From: Chthonomonadales bacterium
GTDB taxonomy: Bacteria > Armatimonadota > Chthonomonadetes > Chthonomonadales > CAJBBX01
NCBI GenBank assembly: GCA_012517255.1
Contig: JAAYVH010000254.1
Coordinates: 1-52,080 of the forward strand
Length of the DNA: 52,080 nucleotides
Direction: 5' to 3'
The position numbers and the translations under genes were made by a program. The notes beneath the pieces were generated by a model, which saw only the letters and a list, made by a program, of their open reading frames with translations, was not told where the DNA came from and ran no database searches. Shown here piece by piece: positions 24,778-33,261 of this stretch; position 1 is the first letter of the stretch; each line of letters opens with the position of its first letter.

Positions 24778-25533
24778 GCTTGCCTCGATGTATGCGCGAA
24801 CGACGTCCTCGGTCGAGCCGTCCAGACGAATGACACCATCGGCAAGCCAGATCACCCTCGTCGCGGCGCGTCGAACCACGTTCATGTCGTGGGATACAAA
24901 CACGATGGTCTTGCCCTGGGCCTGTATCTCCTCGATTCTGCGGAAGCACTTCGCCTGAAACGCCTCGTCGCCAACCGCGAGCACCTCATCCACCAGGAGG
25001 ATGGAGGGGTCGGTGTGGATGGCGATCGAGAACCCGAGGCGCATCTTCATACCCTCGGAGTAGTTCCGGAGCGGGGTGTCGATCTTGGCGGCTAGATCGG
25101 GCGCGTCAAAGGCGAAGGCGACGATCGCATCGAGCTTGGCGCGAACTTCGGCGCGGCGCATGCCCAGAATGGCGGCATATAGCTCGATGTTCTCAATGAC
25201 CGTCAGGTCGGGGTGGAAGCCCGCTCCGAGCTCCAGCAAGGGGGCGATGGCTCCGTTCACTTCGACGGTTCCGCTCGTCGGGCGGTACACACGCGCGATC
25301 AAGGACAGCAGCGTGGACTTGCCGGATCCATTGCGGCCTATGAGTGCGACCGTCTGCCCGGTCGGGATCGTGACGTTCAGGCCTTTCAGGACTTCGATGG
25401 TCTCCCTGGGCCGTCGCCGGAGGGCGTTCACCGCAGCGACCTTCACGGAGCCGTATACCTGATGCTGAACCGTGAACGACTTCCGCAGATCACGACAGAC
25501 GATCGCATTGGCTTCATGCCTGGCAGATGTCAT
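24772..25533 (-). CDS. Polysaccharide-exporter ABC ATPase (Wzt/TagH type)
   Basis: 253 residues, nucleotide-binding subunit of an ABC-2 glycan exporter. Walker A GRNGSGKST, signature NYSEGMKMRLGFS and Walker B ILLVDEVLAVGDEAF are the wording typical of O-antigen/teichoic-acid exporters; VFVSHDMNVV is the H-loop. The C-terminal carbohydrate-binding extension of long Wzt proteins is absent, so this is the short TagH/KpsT-like form. ATG 25533 overlaps the permease stop (ATGA). No glycosyltransferase genes are in the window, so the cargo is unknown. Confidence 0.93.
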   Translation of the reverse strand: MTSARHEANAIVCRDLRKSFTVQHQVYGSVKVAAVNALRRRPRETIEVLKGLNVTIPTGQTVALIGRNGSGKSTLLSLIARVYRPTSGTVEVNGAIAPLLELGAGFHPDLTVIENIELYAAILGMRRAEVRAKLDAIVAFAFDAPDLAAKIDTPLRNYSEGMKMRLGFSIAIHTDPSILLVDEVLAVGDEAFQAKCFRRIEEIQAQGKTIVFVSHDMNVVRRAATRVIWLADGVIRLDGSTEDVVRAYIEASS

Positions 25534-26399
25534 GGCCGCTCCACAAACTGCCACTTGCGGCTGTTGAAGTAGGCATAGCAGGCGAGGAGTATGCCCAGGG
25601 ACACCGCTCCGGTGATCAGCATAGCGACCGGATCCAGCGGCAGAGATGGCCGGCCGCCGATGGCGGCCGGGTGGGGAGGCTGCAGCAGGCATTTCCGGTA
25701 ACCGGTTATGATTGCGCTCATGGGGTTGTACATATAGGCCAACCTGAGCCACTCGCGGCCAGGAGCCGCAAGCGCCGGGGCATTCGCAACCTGCTCGGCG
25801 ACGTACATGATCGGCAGGAGGAAGAACAAGAGGTTCAGCAGAACCGTCGCCATGTACTTGATGTCTTCATAGAAAACGTTGAGGCAAGAGACGAGCAGGG
25901 CGAGCCCCGTAACCAGCATCATCTGCACAACGATGAGATAGGGGAACCAGATGATGGTCGGCAAGATCGGCGCCCGGACGTAGAAGATGAGGTATGCAAA
26001 GAAGACAAGCCACGACAGCATGAAATGGATGAAGTTTGCGATCGTACTGCTGAGCGGCACCACCTCGCGGGGGAGATAGACTTTCTTGATAACGCCGTAC
26101 ATATGGAGGATGGACTGGCTCGCATCAAGGATGGCTGTCTGGAAGAACGTCCAGGGGATGATGGCGACGAGCACGTAGGCTGAATAGCTCTGGAAACGGT
26201 TGGCGAAGCCGGCGTACTTGAACACGAAGGTGATGCACGCAACCTGCATGAGTGGCGGGGCGATGGACCAGAAGAAACCGAACCGTGAGTTCTTGTAGCG
26301 GACCTTGAGGTCACGGCGCACGAGCTGCCACAGCAGTTCACGGAATCGCCAGAGCTCTTGTAGTTCCTTGATCAATGGTGAGAATGCTCCCAGTGTCAC
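25530..26399 (-). CDS. Polysaccharide-exporter ABC-2 permease (Wzm/TagG type)
   Basis: About 289 residues with six hydrophobic helices. LLWQLVRRDLKVRYKNSRFGFFWS is the conserved cytoplasmic entry helix, VIKKVYLPREVVPLSS the gate-helix region and YNPMSAIITGYR the late loop of the family. It pairs with the overlapping ATPase gene to export a polysaccharide or lipid-linked glycan. A strong promoter (26409-26438) places the message start close to GTG 26399. A TTG at 26375 with GGGAG eleven bases upstream is the other likely start, giving a protein nine residues shorter that begins directly at the usual family start. Confidence 0.9.
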   Translation of the reverse strand: MTLGAFSPLIKELQELWRFRELLWQLVRRDLKVRYKNSRFGFFWSIAPPLMQVACITFVFKYAGFANRFQSYSAYVLVAIIPWTFFQTAILDASQSILHMYGVIKKVYLPREVVPLSSTIANFIHFMLSWLVFFAYLIFYVRAPILPTIIWFPYLIVVQMMLVTGLALLVSCLNVFYEDIKYMATVLLNLLFFLLPIMYVAEQVANAPALAAPGREWLRLAYMYNPMSAIITGYRKCLLQPPHPAAIGGRPSLPLDPVAMLITGAVSLGILLACYAYFNSRKWQFVERP

Positions 26400-27610
26400 G
26401 AGCGATTGAGTATACGTGCGTGTGCTTCCTGCTGTCAACGCAGGCGGCGGTGGCGGCGCCTCTCGACACCAGTGCCCAGAGCCGTGAGGTGCCCCTTGCC
26501 TATGTACGGCGTCTGGCCATGCCTCGCGTTACCGTGCGCGTCACTTCGTCGGAGGGCGCCACCGGTACCAGATCTGCAACAGCCAGGTCCGCCGACCGAC
26601 AGAAGGAGCTCGGCGCCAGGGCTGCGGAGATGCTCGACGCGGCATTGCGTCGCGGCGTGAGCCAACTGGGCGGCTGTACCCTCGCTTCTGAGGTGCCAGG
26701 GCCGATATGGCCGGATTCCTCCGACGCCGGCTCCCATGGTAGGCGCTCTGGCGTGGGCGGCGCCGATGCCATTCTGGCCATAGCGGTGGATCGATTCGGC
26801 GTCAGGACGGCGTTCTTCCGCGACGTCTGGTTACGCGCCGTTGCCTATGTGCTCATCGAACGTACCGGCGAGCTGAGGGGCCCCGTGTACGCCGTGGGTC
26901 TCGGGAGGAGCGCACCGCGGCTCGTTCGGGCAGGTTTCATGCGTTCAGACGAAGAGATCCTGGAGGAAGCCGTTGCTGATGCGTCGGCGAGGTTGATCCG
27001 CGCACTCGACCGAGGCGAGACGCCGCTCTTTGCGGCTGATGTGCGCGTGGCCGTCGTGCCGTCGCGGGTGCCCGATCACGCCCTGGTTCGGGACGCTGAT
27101 GGCGGATCCGCGAGGCCGCTGCCCGTGCCGGCTCTCAAACGGCAATCGGACGTGCTGTTTCAGCCAGATGTGGGACCTGTCGCGGTCCTGCTGCCGCCCG
27201 CCGAGGTCCAGAGCGCACTGAAGACGCGCGGGATCGACATTGGCGACCTGTGGGCGGGCAGCACACCGAACATGCCGGCAATCGTGGAGCTGGGCAGGAG
27301 CCTCAGGGCGGACTATCTGTTCATGACGGCCGTCAGCTCTGCATCCATCGGCACATTCACCGGTGAAGACGGCTTTGAGAGCATCGGCGATGCTGCCGAA
27401 GTGTCAGCGCTGGGCGTGCTCGTTGGCATACATGATCGCCGGTCACTGTGGGTATCCGAAAAGTTGGGAAGCGCGCGCAGCCACATCGTCACGCCAGAGG
27501 GCTCTCGGAGGATTCGGAACAGCGAGCAGTGCGTGATGGACGCTGCGGTCGCGGCCATGGCATCGGTGCGCTTTGCCCTGGAGGAATGGATGCGTCGCAG
27601 GAAGAACTAG
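26375..27610 (+). CDS. Secreted protein of unknown function
   Basis: 411 residues. An N-terminal signal segment (CVCFLLSTQAAVAAPLD, about 15-31) indicates export. The body alternates helices and strands: ADAILAIAVDRFGVR, FFRDVWLRAVAYVLIERTG, LRADYLFMTAVSSASIGTF. This is reminiscent of TolB-N/CsgG-like alpha/beta domains but without a motif I can name. The first ATG at 26375 (or 26384) lies inside the 5' end of the divergent permease gene, and the permease promoter lies inside this gene. I see no promoter of its own. Confidence 0.65.
   Translation: MVRMLPVSRAIEYTCVCFLLSTQAAVAAPLDTSAQSREVPLAYVRRLAMPRVTVRVTSSEGATGTRSATARSADRQKELGARAAEMLDAALRRGVSQLGGCTLASEVPGPIWPDSSDAGSHGRRSGVGGADAILAIAVDRFGVRTAFFRDVWLRAVAYVLIERTGELRGPVYAVGLGRSAPRLVRAGFMRSDEEILEEAVADASARLIRALDRGETPLFAADVRVAVVPSRVPDHALVRDADGGSARPLPVPALKRQSDVLFQPDVGPVAVLLPPAEVQSALKTRGIDIGDLWAGSTPNMPAIVELGRSLRADYLFMTAVSSASIGTFTGEDGFESIGDAAEVSALGVLVGIHDRRSLWVSEKLGSARSHIVTPEGSRRIRNSEQCVMDAAVAAMASVRFALEEWMRRRKN
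26409..26438 (-). promoter_or_regulatory. Promoter of the wzm/wzt-like operon
   Basis: Minus strand TTGACA (26433-26438), 18-base spacer, TATACT (26409-26414). Near-consensus. Start expected near 26402, three bases before GTG 26399. Confidence 0.75.
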
Positions 27611-27718
27611 AAGGCGAGGTATCGCCCGGCCAGTCTGGAAGTGCACGCACGGCGCATCGGCGTGAAGGCGCGCCGAGTGCCCGAGGTGCAGTGATCAACG
27701 ACGATGGGAGGTGGTGCA

Positions 27719-27934
27719 ATGCGCAAGTGGAAGTATCGGACCATGGTGCTGCGAGACCTGTCAATCGCCGAATCGAAGCTCAATGCCGAGGGCGAAAAGG
27801 GCTGGGAGCTCGTTAGCATGTGCTTGATGGACAGCAACACAGCCCGAGCGTTCTTCAAGGCCCCCATAGAAGAGGATCAGCAGCAGGCGGCTATCGCGAC
27901 GGAGACCGGACTAGAAGGTCACAGCCCGTTCTGA
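27719..27934 (+). CDS. Small DUF4177-like protein
   Basis: 71 residues: MRKWKYRTMVLR, then LNAEGEKGWELVSMC and ARAFFKAP. The pattern 'strand, LN..G..GWELV.., FfKrp' matches the DUF4177 family of small cytoplasmic alpha-beta proteins. Function unknown. ATG 27719 has GGAGG seven bases upstream. It stands in a 108-base gap after the secreted unknown and converges with the RbsA-like ATPase. Confidence 0.72.
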   Translation: MRKWKYRTMVLRDLSIAESKLNAEGEKGWELVSMCLMDSNTARAFFKAPIEEDQQQAAIATETGLEGHSPF

Positions 27935-27949
27935 GACCAATCGAACCTC

Positions 27950-29458
27950 TCAGGTTCCTCCTGTGGCGAGGTGCATGATTCTCTCCTGCGTCGCCTCGGA
28001 GGCTGGAAGCTCGCCGACGATGCGTCCCTCGTGCATAACGAGGATGCGGTCGCTCATGCCAAGGACTTCCGGGAGTTCTGAGGAGATCATCAGTATCCCG
28101 ACTCCCTGAGCGGCAAGATCGTTCATGAGCTGGTAGATCTCGGTCTTCGCGCCGACGTCAATGCCGCGCGTCGGCTCATCGAAGATCAGCAGCTTCGACT
28201 GGGTGAAGAGCCACTTGGCCAGCACAACCTTTTGCTGGTTGCCGCCGGAGAGGTTCTGCACCGTCTGCTCGATGCTCGGCGTCTTGATGCTCAGGCTGGA
28301 CACGTATTCGCGAGCCACCTGACGCTCGCGCCCGGCCATGATGAAGCTAAGGCGTGTTAGCGCTCCCAGATTGGCGAGCGTCACGTTTTCGCGCACAACC
28401 ATCCCGAGAACGAGCCCCTGAGCCTTCCGGTCTTCGGTCACGAGCCCGATGCCGAGGCGGATCGCTTCCTGGGGAGAACGAACCCGCACCGGCTTCCCGT
28501 CGATCAGGATCTCGCCGCTGTCGATCCTGTCGGCGCCGAATATGGCTCGCGCCAACTCGGTTCGCCCGGCCCCGACGAGACCGGCAATGCCAACGATCTC
28601 ACCCTTGCGAACTGTGAGGGAGACGTCGTGAAGCAGCCCCTTGCGGTTCAGCGAGCGCACTTCGAGGATGTTGTCGCCGAGCGGAGCAGGGACCTTCGGT
28701 ATCATCTGTGTCAGTTCGCGGCCCACCATGAGGCGAATGATCTCCTCGCGCGTGAGGTCGCCAATGTTCCGTGTGTCGATGCGCTTGCCGTCGCGGAGGA
28801 CCGTGACCCGATCCGCGATCTCGAAGACCTCTTCGAGCCTGTGCGAGATGTAAACGATCGCGACGCCCTCCGCCTTCAGTTGCCGGATCAGAGCGAACAG
28901 GCTCGCGAGCTCGTGGTCGGTCAGGGTGGCCGAGGGCTCGTCCATCACAATGATGGAGCTGCGCCGCGACGTGGCTTTGGCAATCTCCACCATCTGTTGC
29001 TGAGCCACCGAGAGACGGTTCACGGGCGTTCGGACGTTCAGCGGCACGCCTAGCCTGTCAATGACCTGCTGCGACTCCCGGTACATCGTGCGGAAATCCA
29101 CGAAGCCCGGGATGCGCGAGCGCGGTTCGCGCCCAAGGTAGATATTCTCTGCAGCGTTCAGGAACGGGACGAGGTTGAACTCCTGGTAGATAATGGATAT
29201 GCCTAGATCCATCGCCCGCTGCGGTGAGTCGATCTGCACCGGCTCGCCGTTGAGCAGGATCGTGCCGGAATCCTTGGTCTGCGCGCCGGCGAGTATCTTC
29301 ATCAGCGTGGACTTGCCGGCGCCGTTCTCGCCAACCAGAGCGTGGACCTCGCCTGCGCGCACATCGAGGTCAACATTCTCGAGCGCGCGCACCCCGGGGT
29401 AGGTCTTGGTGATGTTGCGCATCTCGAGTACAGGTGCGTTACGCGCCGTGTCAGTCAT
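27950..29458 (-). CDS. Sugar ABC importer ATPase with two nucleotide-binding domains (RbsA/MglA family)
   Basis: 502 residues, the usual length. First half: Walker A GENGAGKST, LSVAQQQMVEIAKA, Walker B IIVMDEPSATLTD. Second half: the altered Walker A GLVGAGRTE, LSGGNQQKVVLAKWL and LLIFDEPTRGIDVGAKTEI, as in ribose/galactose/xylose CUT2 importers. It should power uptake of a pentose or hexose. No CUT2 permease or binding protein is beside it, so its partners are elsewhere. ATG 29458 has a GGAG about seven bases before it. The promoter shares its -35 region with the divergent beta-barrel gene. Confidence 0.94.
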   Translation of the reverse strand: MTDTARNAPVLEMRNITKTYPGVRALENVDLDVRAGEVHALVGENGAGKSTLMKILAGAQTKDSGTILLNGEPVQIDSPQRAMDLGISIIYQEFNLVPFLNAAENIYLGREPRSRIPGFVDFRTMYRESQQVIDRLGVPLNVRTPVNRLSVAQQQMVEIAKATSRRSSIIVMDEPSATLTDHELASLFALIRQLKAEGVAIVYISHRLEEVFEIADRVTVLRDGKRIDTRNIGDLTREEIIRLMVGRELTQMIPKVPAPLGDNILEVRSLNRKGLLHDVSLTVRKGEIVGIAGLVGAGRTELARAIFGADRIDSGEILIDGKPVRVRSPQEAIRLGIGLVTEDRKAQGLVLGMVVRENVTLANLGALTRLSFIMAGRERQVAREYVSSLSIKTPSIEQTVQNLSGGNQQKVVLAKWLFTQSKLLIFDEPTRGIDVGAKTEIYQLMNDLAAQGVGILMISSELPEVLGMSDRILVMHEGRIVGELPASEATQERIMHLATGGT

Positions 29459-29495
29459 TGCCCACTCCACTCCCAGCATGAGGGTAGCCGCGCCC

Positions 29496-29524
29496 ATTGT
29501 AGCAGACCCCGCTTCGGTTGACAA
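29496..29524 (-). promoter_or_regulatory. Promoter of the RbsA-like gene
   Basis: Minus strand TTGTCA (29519-29524), 17-base spacer, TACAAT (29496-29501). Its -35 overlaps the + strand -35 of the next promoter by five bases. Start expected near 29489. Confidence 0.7.
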
Positions 29525-29546
29525 CGCGATTCGCCGAAGCTATACT
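29518..29546 (+). promoter_or_regulatory. Promoter of the beta-barrel protein gene
   Basis: TTGACA (29518-29523), 17-base spacer, TATACT (29541-29546). Start expected near 29553, giving a leader of about 59 bases with GGGAGG before the ATG. Confidence 0.8.
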
Positions 29547-29611
29547 CACCGTGGCGGCTCATGTCCGCCGTATCTTTGATGGATGTAGCTTGCTGGGAGG
29601 CATAGGGGCAT

Positions 29612-30166
29612 ATGCGTTCGGTCTTCACATGGGTAGTTGCTGTCGGTGTGATGGTGATGATCGCGGGTTCGGCTTCGGTGGCCCGAGCGGACTCCGACGA
29701 GACCGGCTTGACTGTGTCGGCCAAGCTCGGCGTGTTCTATCCGGTCCACGGTACCATGCGGAGCCAGACTGCGCGCGAGTGGTGGTATGTCGGCGTTGAT
29801 CTGGATCCGGGCTTCAGGTACAAGCCCGCCAACGGCACCGTGCACTTTGGCGTGGATTTCGACTATCGTGACGCACAGGGTAGAGGGGTCTTTACGATAC
29901 CGTTGCTGGCCAAGGTCACCTGGCCCATAACCACCTCCGAGGAAGAGCCGCGCCTGTACGGCGGCCTGGGGCCGGGGGCTTACTTCATCAACTCGCGCTA
30001 CAGCGGCGCTGTTCTTCGTCCCGGCATGCAGTTCGTCGCGGGGGTCAATCTCGGCGACCGCGCGTTTGTGGAAGCGGCGTACGATTGGGTGGGCGCCTTC
30101 TATGATGACGCCGGCACCCCGGTGCGCGCTGACGCCCTGAAGTTCGCTATCGGCATCCGGTTCTAG
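29612..30166 (+). CDS. Probable outer-membrane beta-barrel protein
   Basis: 184 residues. Signal peptide to about residue 26 (VARA/DSDE). The mature part is built of alternating hydrophobic/polar strands with aromatic girdles (LTVSAKLGVFYPV, WWYVGVDLDPGFRY, VHFGVDFDYRD, RLYGGLGPGAYF). It ends in KFAIGIRF, the terminal-Phe signal used for outer-membrane insertion. This implies a cell with an outer membrane. No sequence motif gives a transport or enzyme role. It is preceded by a near-consensus promoter and its own ribosome site (GGGAGG), and followed 33 bases later by prs. Confidence 0.8.
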   Translation: MRSVFTWVVAVGVMVMIAGSASVARADSDETGLTVSAKLGVFYPVHGTMRSQTAREWWYVGVDLDPGFRYKPANGTVHFGVDFDYRDAQGRGVFTIPLLAKVTWPITTSEEEPRLYGGLGPGAYFINSRYSGAVLRPGMQFVAGVNLGDRAFVEAAYDWVGAFYDDAGTPVRADALKFAIGIRF

Positions 30167-30199
30167 CACGTTGTCTGCGAGCAGCAGGAGATCGGTGGG

Positions 30200-31153
30200 A
30201 TGGTAGACGACCCACCGATCCGTGTCTTCTCAGGCACGGCTCATCCAGAGCTGGCGCGCGCCATCGTTGCACATCTCGGCATCGACGCAGGAAGGCTCAC
30301 AATCCGGCACTTCTCCGATGGCGAGATTCATGTGCGGTTCGAGGAGAGCGTGCGCGGAGCAGATGTCTACGTCGTTCAGCCGACGTGCCCTCCCGTCGAC
30401 GACAACCTCGTCGAGCTGATGATATGCCTGGACGCGCTCCGGCGAGCATCGGTGCGGCGGCTTACCGCCGTCATCCCGTACTATGGATATGCGCGACAGG
30501 AGAAGAAGGATCTGCCCCGCGAGCCGATCACTGCGAAGCTCGTGGCCGATCTGCTCGTCGAGGCTGGCGCGAACCGCCTGATGGTGATGGACCTCCACGC
30601 CGGAGCCATCCAGGGTTTCTTCAACATCCCGGTGGGCCATCTGACTGCCGAAACCGCGCTGGCGGCACACCTCGCCCAGGAGCACGTGGCGGACCTGGTC
30701 GTAGTGTCGCCCGACGAAGGACGGGTCAAACAGGCCCGTCGGGTTGCTTCGGCGCTTGGCGCTCCGCTTGCGGTGGCGTACCGCGGCGAGGAGGGCTGCG
30801 CCGGACACTCGGGACTGCGGTTAGCCGGCGACGTTCGCGGACGTGCGCCGCTCATCGTAGAGGATATGATCACCACGGGTCAGAGCGTACTCGATGCCTG
30901 CGAGTCGCTGATGGCATGCGGGTGCCGGCCCGAGATTCGTATCGCCTGCACGCACGGCGTACTGACGGGCGATGCCATTGATCGGCTTGTGTCCAGGCCG
31001 GAGATCACCGAGATCGTAACCACCGATACGGTCCCTCAGGACCGTGCGCGTAAGGAACCGAAGTTCACGGTGCTGGGGATAGCCGACGTATTTGGCGAGG
31101 CGATCCGCCGGGCCAATCAGAATCTCTCGATATCCTCGTTGTTTCACTGGTAG
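30200..31153 (+). CDS. prs: Ribose-phosphate pyrophosphokinase
   Basis: Makes PRPP from ribose 5-phosphate and ATP for nucleotide, histidine and tryptophan synthesis. 317 residues, the usual class I length. RVFSGTAHPELARAI starts the fold; HFSDGEIHVRFEESVRG, YYGYARQEKKDLPREPITAK (catalytic loop) and VMDLHAGAIQGFF (metal site) follow. The PRPP loop reads PLIVEDMITTGQS instead of the common DDMIDTGGT. AGGAG lies about nine bases before the ATG. Its neighbours (beta-barrel protein, carboxypeptidase) give no functional hint. Confidence 0.95.
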   Translation: MVDDPPIRVFSGTAHPELARAIVAHLGIDAGRLTIRHFSDGEIHVRFEESVRGADVYVVQPTCPPVDDNLVELMICLDALRRASVRRLTAVIPYYGYARQEKKDLPREPITAKLVADLLVEAGANRLMVMDLHAGAIQGFFNIPVGHLTAETALAAHLAQEHVADLVVVSPDEGRVKQARRVASALGAPLAVAYRGEEGCAGHSGLRLAGDVRGRAPLIVEDMITTGQSVLDACESLMACGCRPEIRIACTHGVLTGDAIDRLVSRPEITEIVTTDTVPQDRARKEPKFTVLGIADVFGEAIRRANQNLSISSLFHW

Positions 31154-31215
31154 TCGTGGATGCCGCTTGCGAATAACCGGTCATCCGCGGGCAAACCTCT
31201 GGGGGAGGCATTGTC

Positions 31216-32931
31216 ATGAGCGATGGGATGCGGTTTGATGTCTATTACAACTATGAGGACCTCGGGAATCATCTCCATGATCTTGCGGCCCGCTTCCCCG
31301 AGCTGCTTCATGTCCATAGCATCGGCGAGAGCTACGAAGGGCGACCCATCTGGTGCGCTACGCTCACGCAGAGCAGCGCCGGGCCGGCAGAGGACAAGCC
31401 TGCCCTGTACATAGACGGCAACATCCACGCGACCGAAGTGTCCGCCAGCACTGCCTGCCTGTACTTCCTGCAGTGGATGCTGGAGCACTACGGTTCGGAT
31501 CCCGACGTTACGCGATGCCTCGAGACTCGCGCCTTCTATGTCGTGCCTCGACTGAATCCTGACGGACCGGAACGCTATCTGTCTCCCAAGCGCGAGACCC
31601 TTCGATCGAGCGTTCGTCCCTATCCATACGACGAAGAGCCTATCGGCGGACTCAAGCGTGAAGACCTGGATGGCGACGGCAGGATCCTCACCATGCGCAT
31701 TCCGGATCCCAACGGACCATGGAAGATTGACGACGAGGACCCGCGCCTCATGGTCCGCCGAGAGCCAACAGAGACCGGCGGCAACTACTACCGATTGCTG
31801 CCGGAGGGGACGATCGAGGATTGGGACGGGGTCACCATCGGCATGCGCCCGACGAAGGAAGGGCTCGATCTCAACCGCAACTATCCTGCGCAATGGCGGC
31901 CTGAGAACGAGCAGTCGGGCGCTGGGCCATTCCCGACAAGCGAGCCCGAAATCCGCGCGACCGTAGCATTCATCGCCAGCCATCCCAATATCATCGGAGG
32001 GATCTCATTCCACACGTACAGTGGAGTCCTGTTGCGGCCCTACGGCACTCAGAGCGACGAAACGCTGCCGGCCGAGGATCTCTGGACCTACCAGGCCATC
32101 GGCGACAAGGGCAAGGAGCTGACCGGCTATCCGGCCATTTCCGTGTACCATGACTTTCGGTATCACCCCAAAGAGGTGATTACCGGCGTTTTCGACGACT
32201 GGCTCTATGACCACTTCGGCGCTTACGGTTGGACCGTCGAGATCTGGTGTCCACAGCGTGAGGCCGGCATACCGTGCTTCGGCCCTGACAAGCCTGACGG
32301 CGGCTACCGGTTCATAGACTGGTACCGCGAGCACCCGCTGGATGACGATCGCAAGCTGCTCAAGTGGAACGACGAGGTCCTTGGCGGCAAGGGATTCGTT
32401 GAGTGGCGATCGTTCGATCATCCTCAGTTGGGTCGGGTAGAGATCGGCGGATGGGATTCGGCGTACTGCTGGCGCAATCCCCCGCCTGAGCGTCTGGAGT
32501 CCGAGGTCGCGCGATTTCCACGGTGGCTGCTCTGGCACGCGCTGATTTCGCCGAGGATCGTGATCGAGCGGTTCGAGGCCACGAAGCTGAGCGACGGTGT
32601 GTACCGTGTCAGGCTTGTAGTGGACAATGAAGGCTGGCTGCCGACCTATGTGAGCAAGAAGGCGCTGGAGCGCAAGGCCGCGCGAGCGCCGGTGGCCGAG
32701 CTTGCCCTGCCAGATGGGGTTGAACTTCAGGTCGGCAAGATACGTGAGGAACTGCCCCATCTCGAGGGCAAGGCGTACAAGAGCCCGGGCGCGATCGGTT
32801 GGGTCGCCGATCCATCTGAGGAGCGCACGAAGAAGGACTACATCCTTCGGGGCTCCGCGGGCGACACGGTCAAAGTAACGGTACGTTGCCAGCGCGCCGG
32901 GGCTGCCTGTGCGGTGGTCACGCTGCCCTGA
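31216..32931 (+). CDS. M14 family zinc carboxypeptidase-like protein
   Basis: 571 residues without a signal peptide. Zinc ligands fit the family: His71 and Glu74 in DGNIHATEVS and His266 in SFHTYSG; Arg221 in DLNRNYP binds substrate, and Glu342 in WTVEIWC is the catalytic base. Between NPDGPERY and DLNRNYP about 95 residues are inserted, including a DGDGR stretch, DPNGPWKIDDEDPRLM and YYRLLPEGTIEDWDG, as in a widespread cytoplasmic M14 branch. The C-terminal 150 residues form an extra beta domain. The ATG follows GGGGGAGG. Substrate unknown. Confidence 0.92.
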   Translation: MSDGMRFDVYYNYEDLGNHLHDLAARFPELLHVHSIGESYEGRPIWCATLTQSSAGPAEDKPALYIDGNIHATEVSASTACLYFLQWMLEHYGSDPDVTRCLETRAFYVVPRLNPDGPERYLSPKRETLRSSVRPYPYDEEPIGGLKREDLDGDGRILTMRIPDPNGPWKIDDEDPRLMVRREPTETGGNYYRLLPEGTIEDWDGVTIGMRPTKEGLDLNRNYPAQWRPENEQSGAGPFPTSEPEIRATVAFIASHPNIIGGISFHTYSGVLLRPYGTQSDETLPAEDLWTYQAIGDKGKELTGYPAISVYHDFRYHPKEVITGVFDDWLYDHFGAYGWTVEIWCPQREAGIPCFGPDKPDGGYRFIDWYREHPLDDDRKLLKWNDEVLGGKGFVEWRSFDHPQLGRVEIGGWDSAYCWRNPPPERLESEVARFPRWLLWHALISPRIVIERFEATKLSDGVYRVRLVVDNEGWLPTYVSKKALERKAARAPVAELALPDGVELQVGKIREELPHLEGKAYKSPGAIGWVADPSEERTKKDYILRGSAGDTVKVTVRCQRAGAACAVVTLP

Positions 32932-32951
32932 GGGGATCCTGGGCGCAGGAG

Positions 32952-33257
32952 CTACCCATCCGGTGCGCCTTCATCCGATTCGCCTCTGGTGCGCAAGGAA
33001 GCGTGCTGCAGAAGCTGGTCGTAGATCTCAGCGGGTACCGGCTGACGAAGATGCCGGTCCAACACCTTCTTCTTGGCGGCAGCAGTGATGCAGGCCGGGC
33101 TGCAGCAGACGTAGGCGCCGCGGCCTGCCAGTTTCCCGGTCAGGTCAACGCATATCTGTCCCTCAGGGGTCCGCGCGATGCGAATCAGTCCGCGCTTGTC
33201 ACCCGACGAGCGACAGCCGACGCACGTGCGCAATGGCACATGGCGGCCACGGGTCAT
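32952..33257 (-). CDS. ylxR: YlxR-type RNA-binding protein (DUF448)
   Basis: 101 residues: PLRTCVGCRSSGDKRGLIRI is the family signature, then GRGAYVCCSPAC and AAAKKKVLDRHL, a basic RNA-binding surface. YlxR proteins bind RNA and have been linked to the RNase P holoenzyme and regulation in Bacillus. ATG 33257 stands four bases after the nusA stop, so it is cotranscribed with nusA, the classic pairing. The usual next gene, infB, is not here; the convergent carboxypeptidase gene ends 20 bases away. Confidence 0.93.
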   Translation of the reverse strand: MTRGRHVPLRTCVGCRSSGDKRGLIRIARTPEGQICVDLTGKLAGRGAYVCCSPACITAAAKKKVLDRHLRQPVPAEIYDQLLQHASLRTRGESDEGAPDG

Positions 33258-33261
33258 GGAC

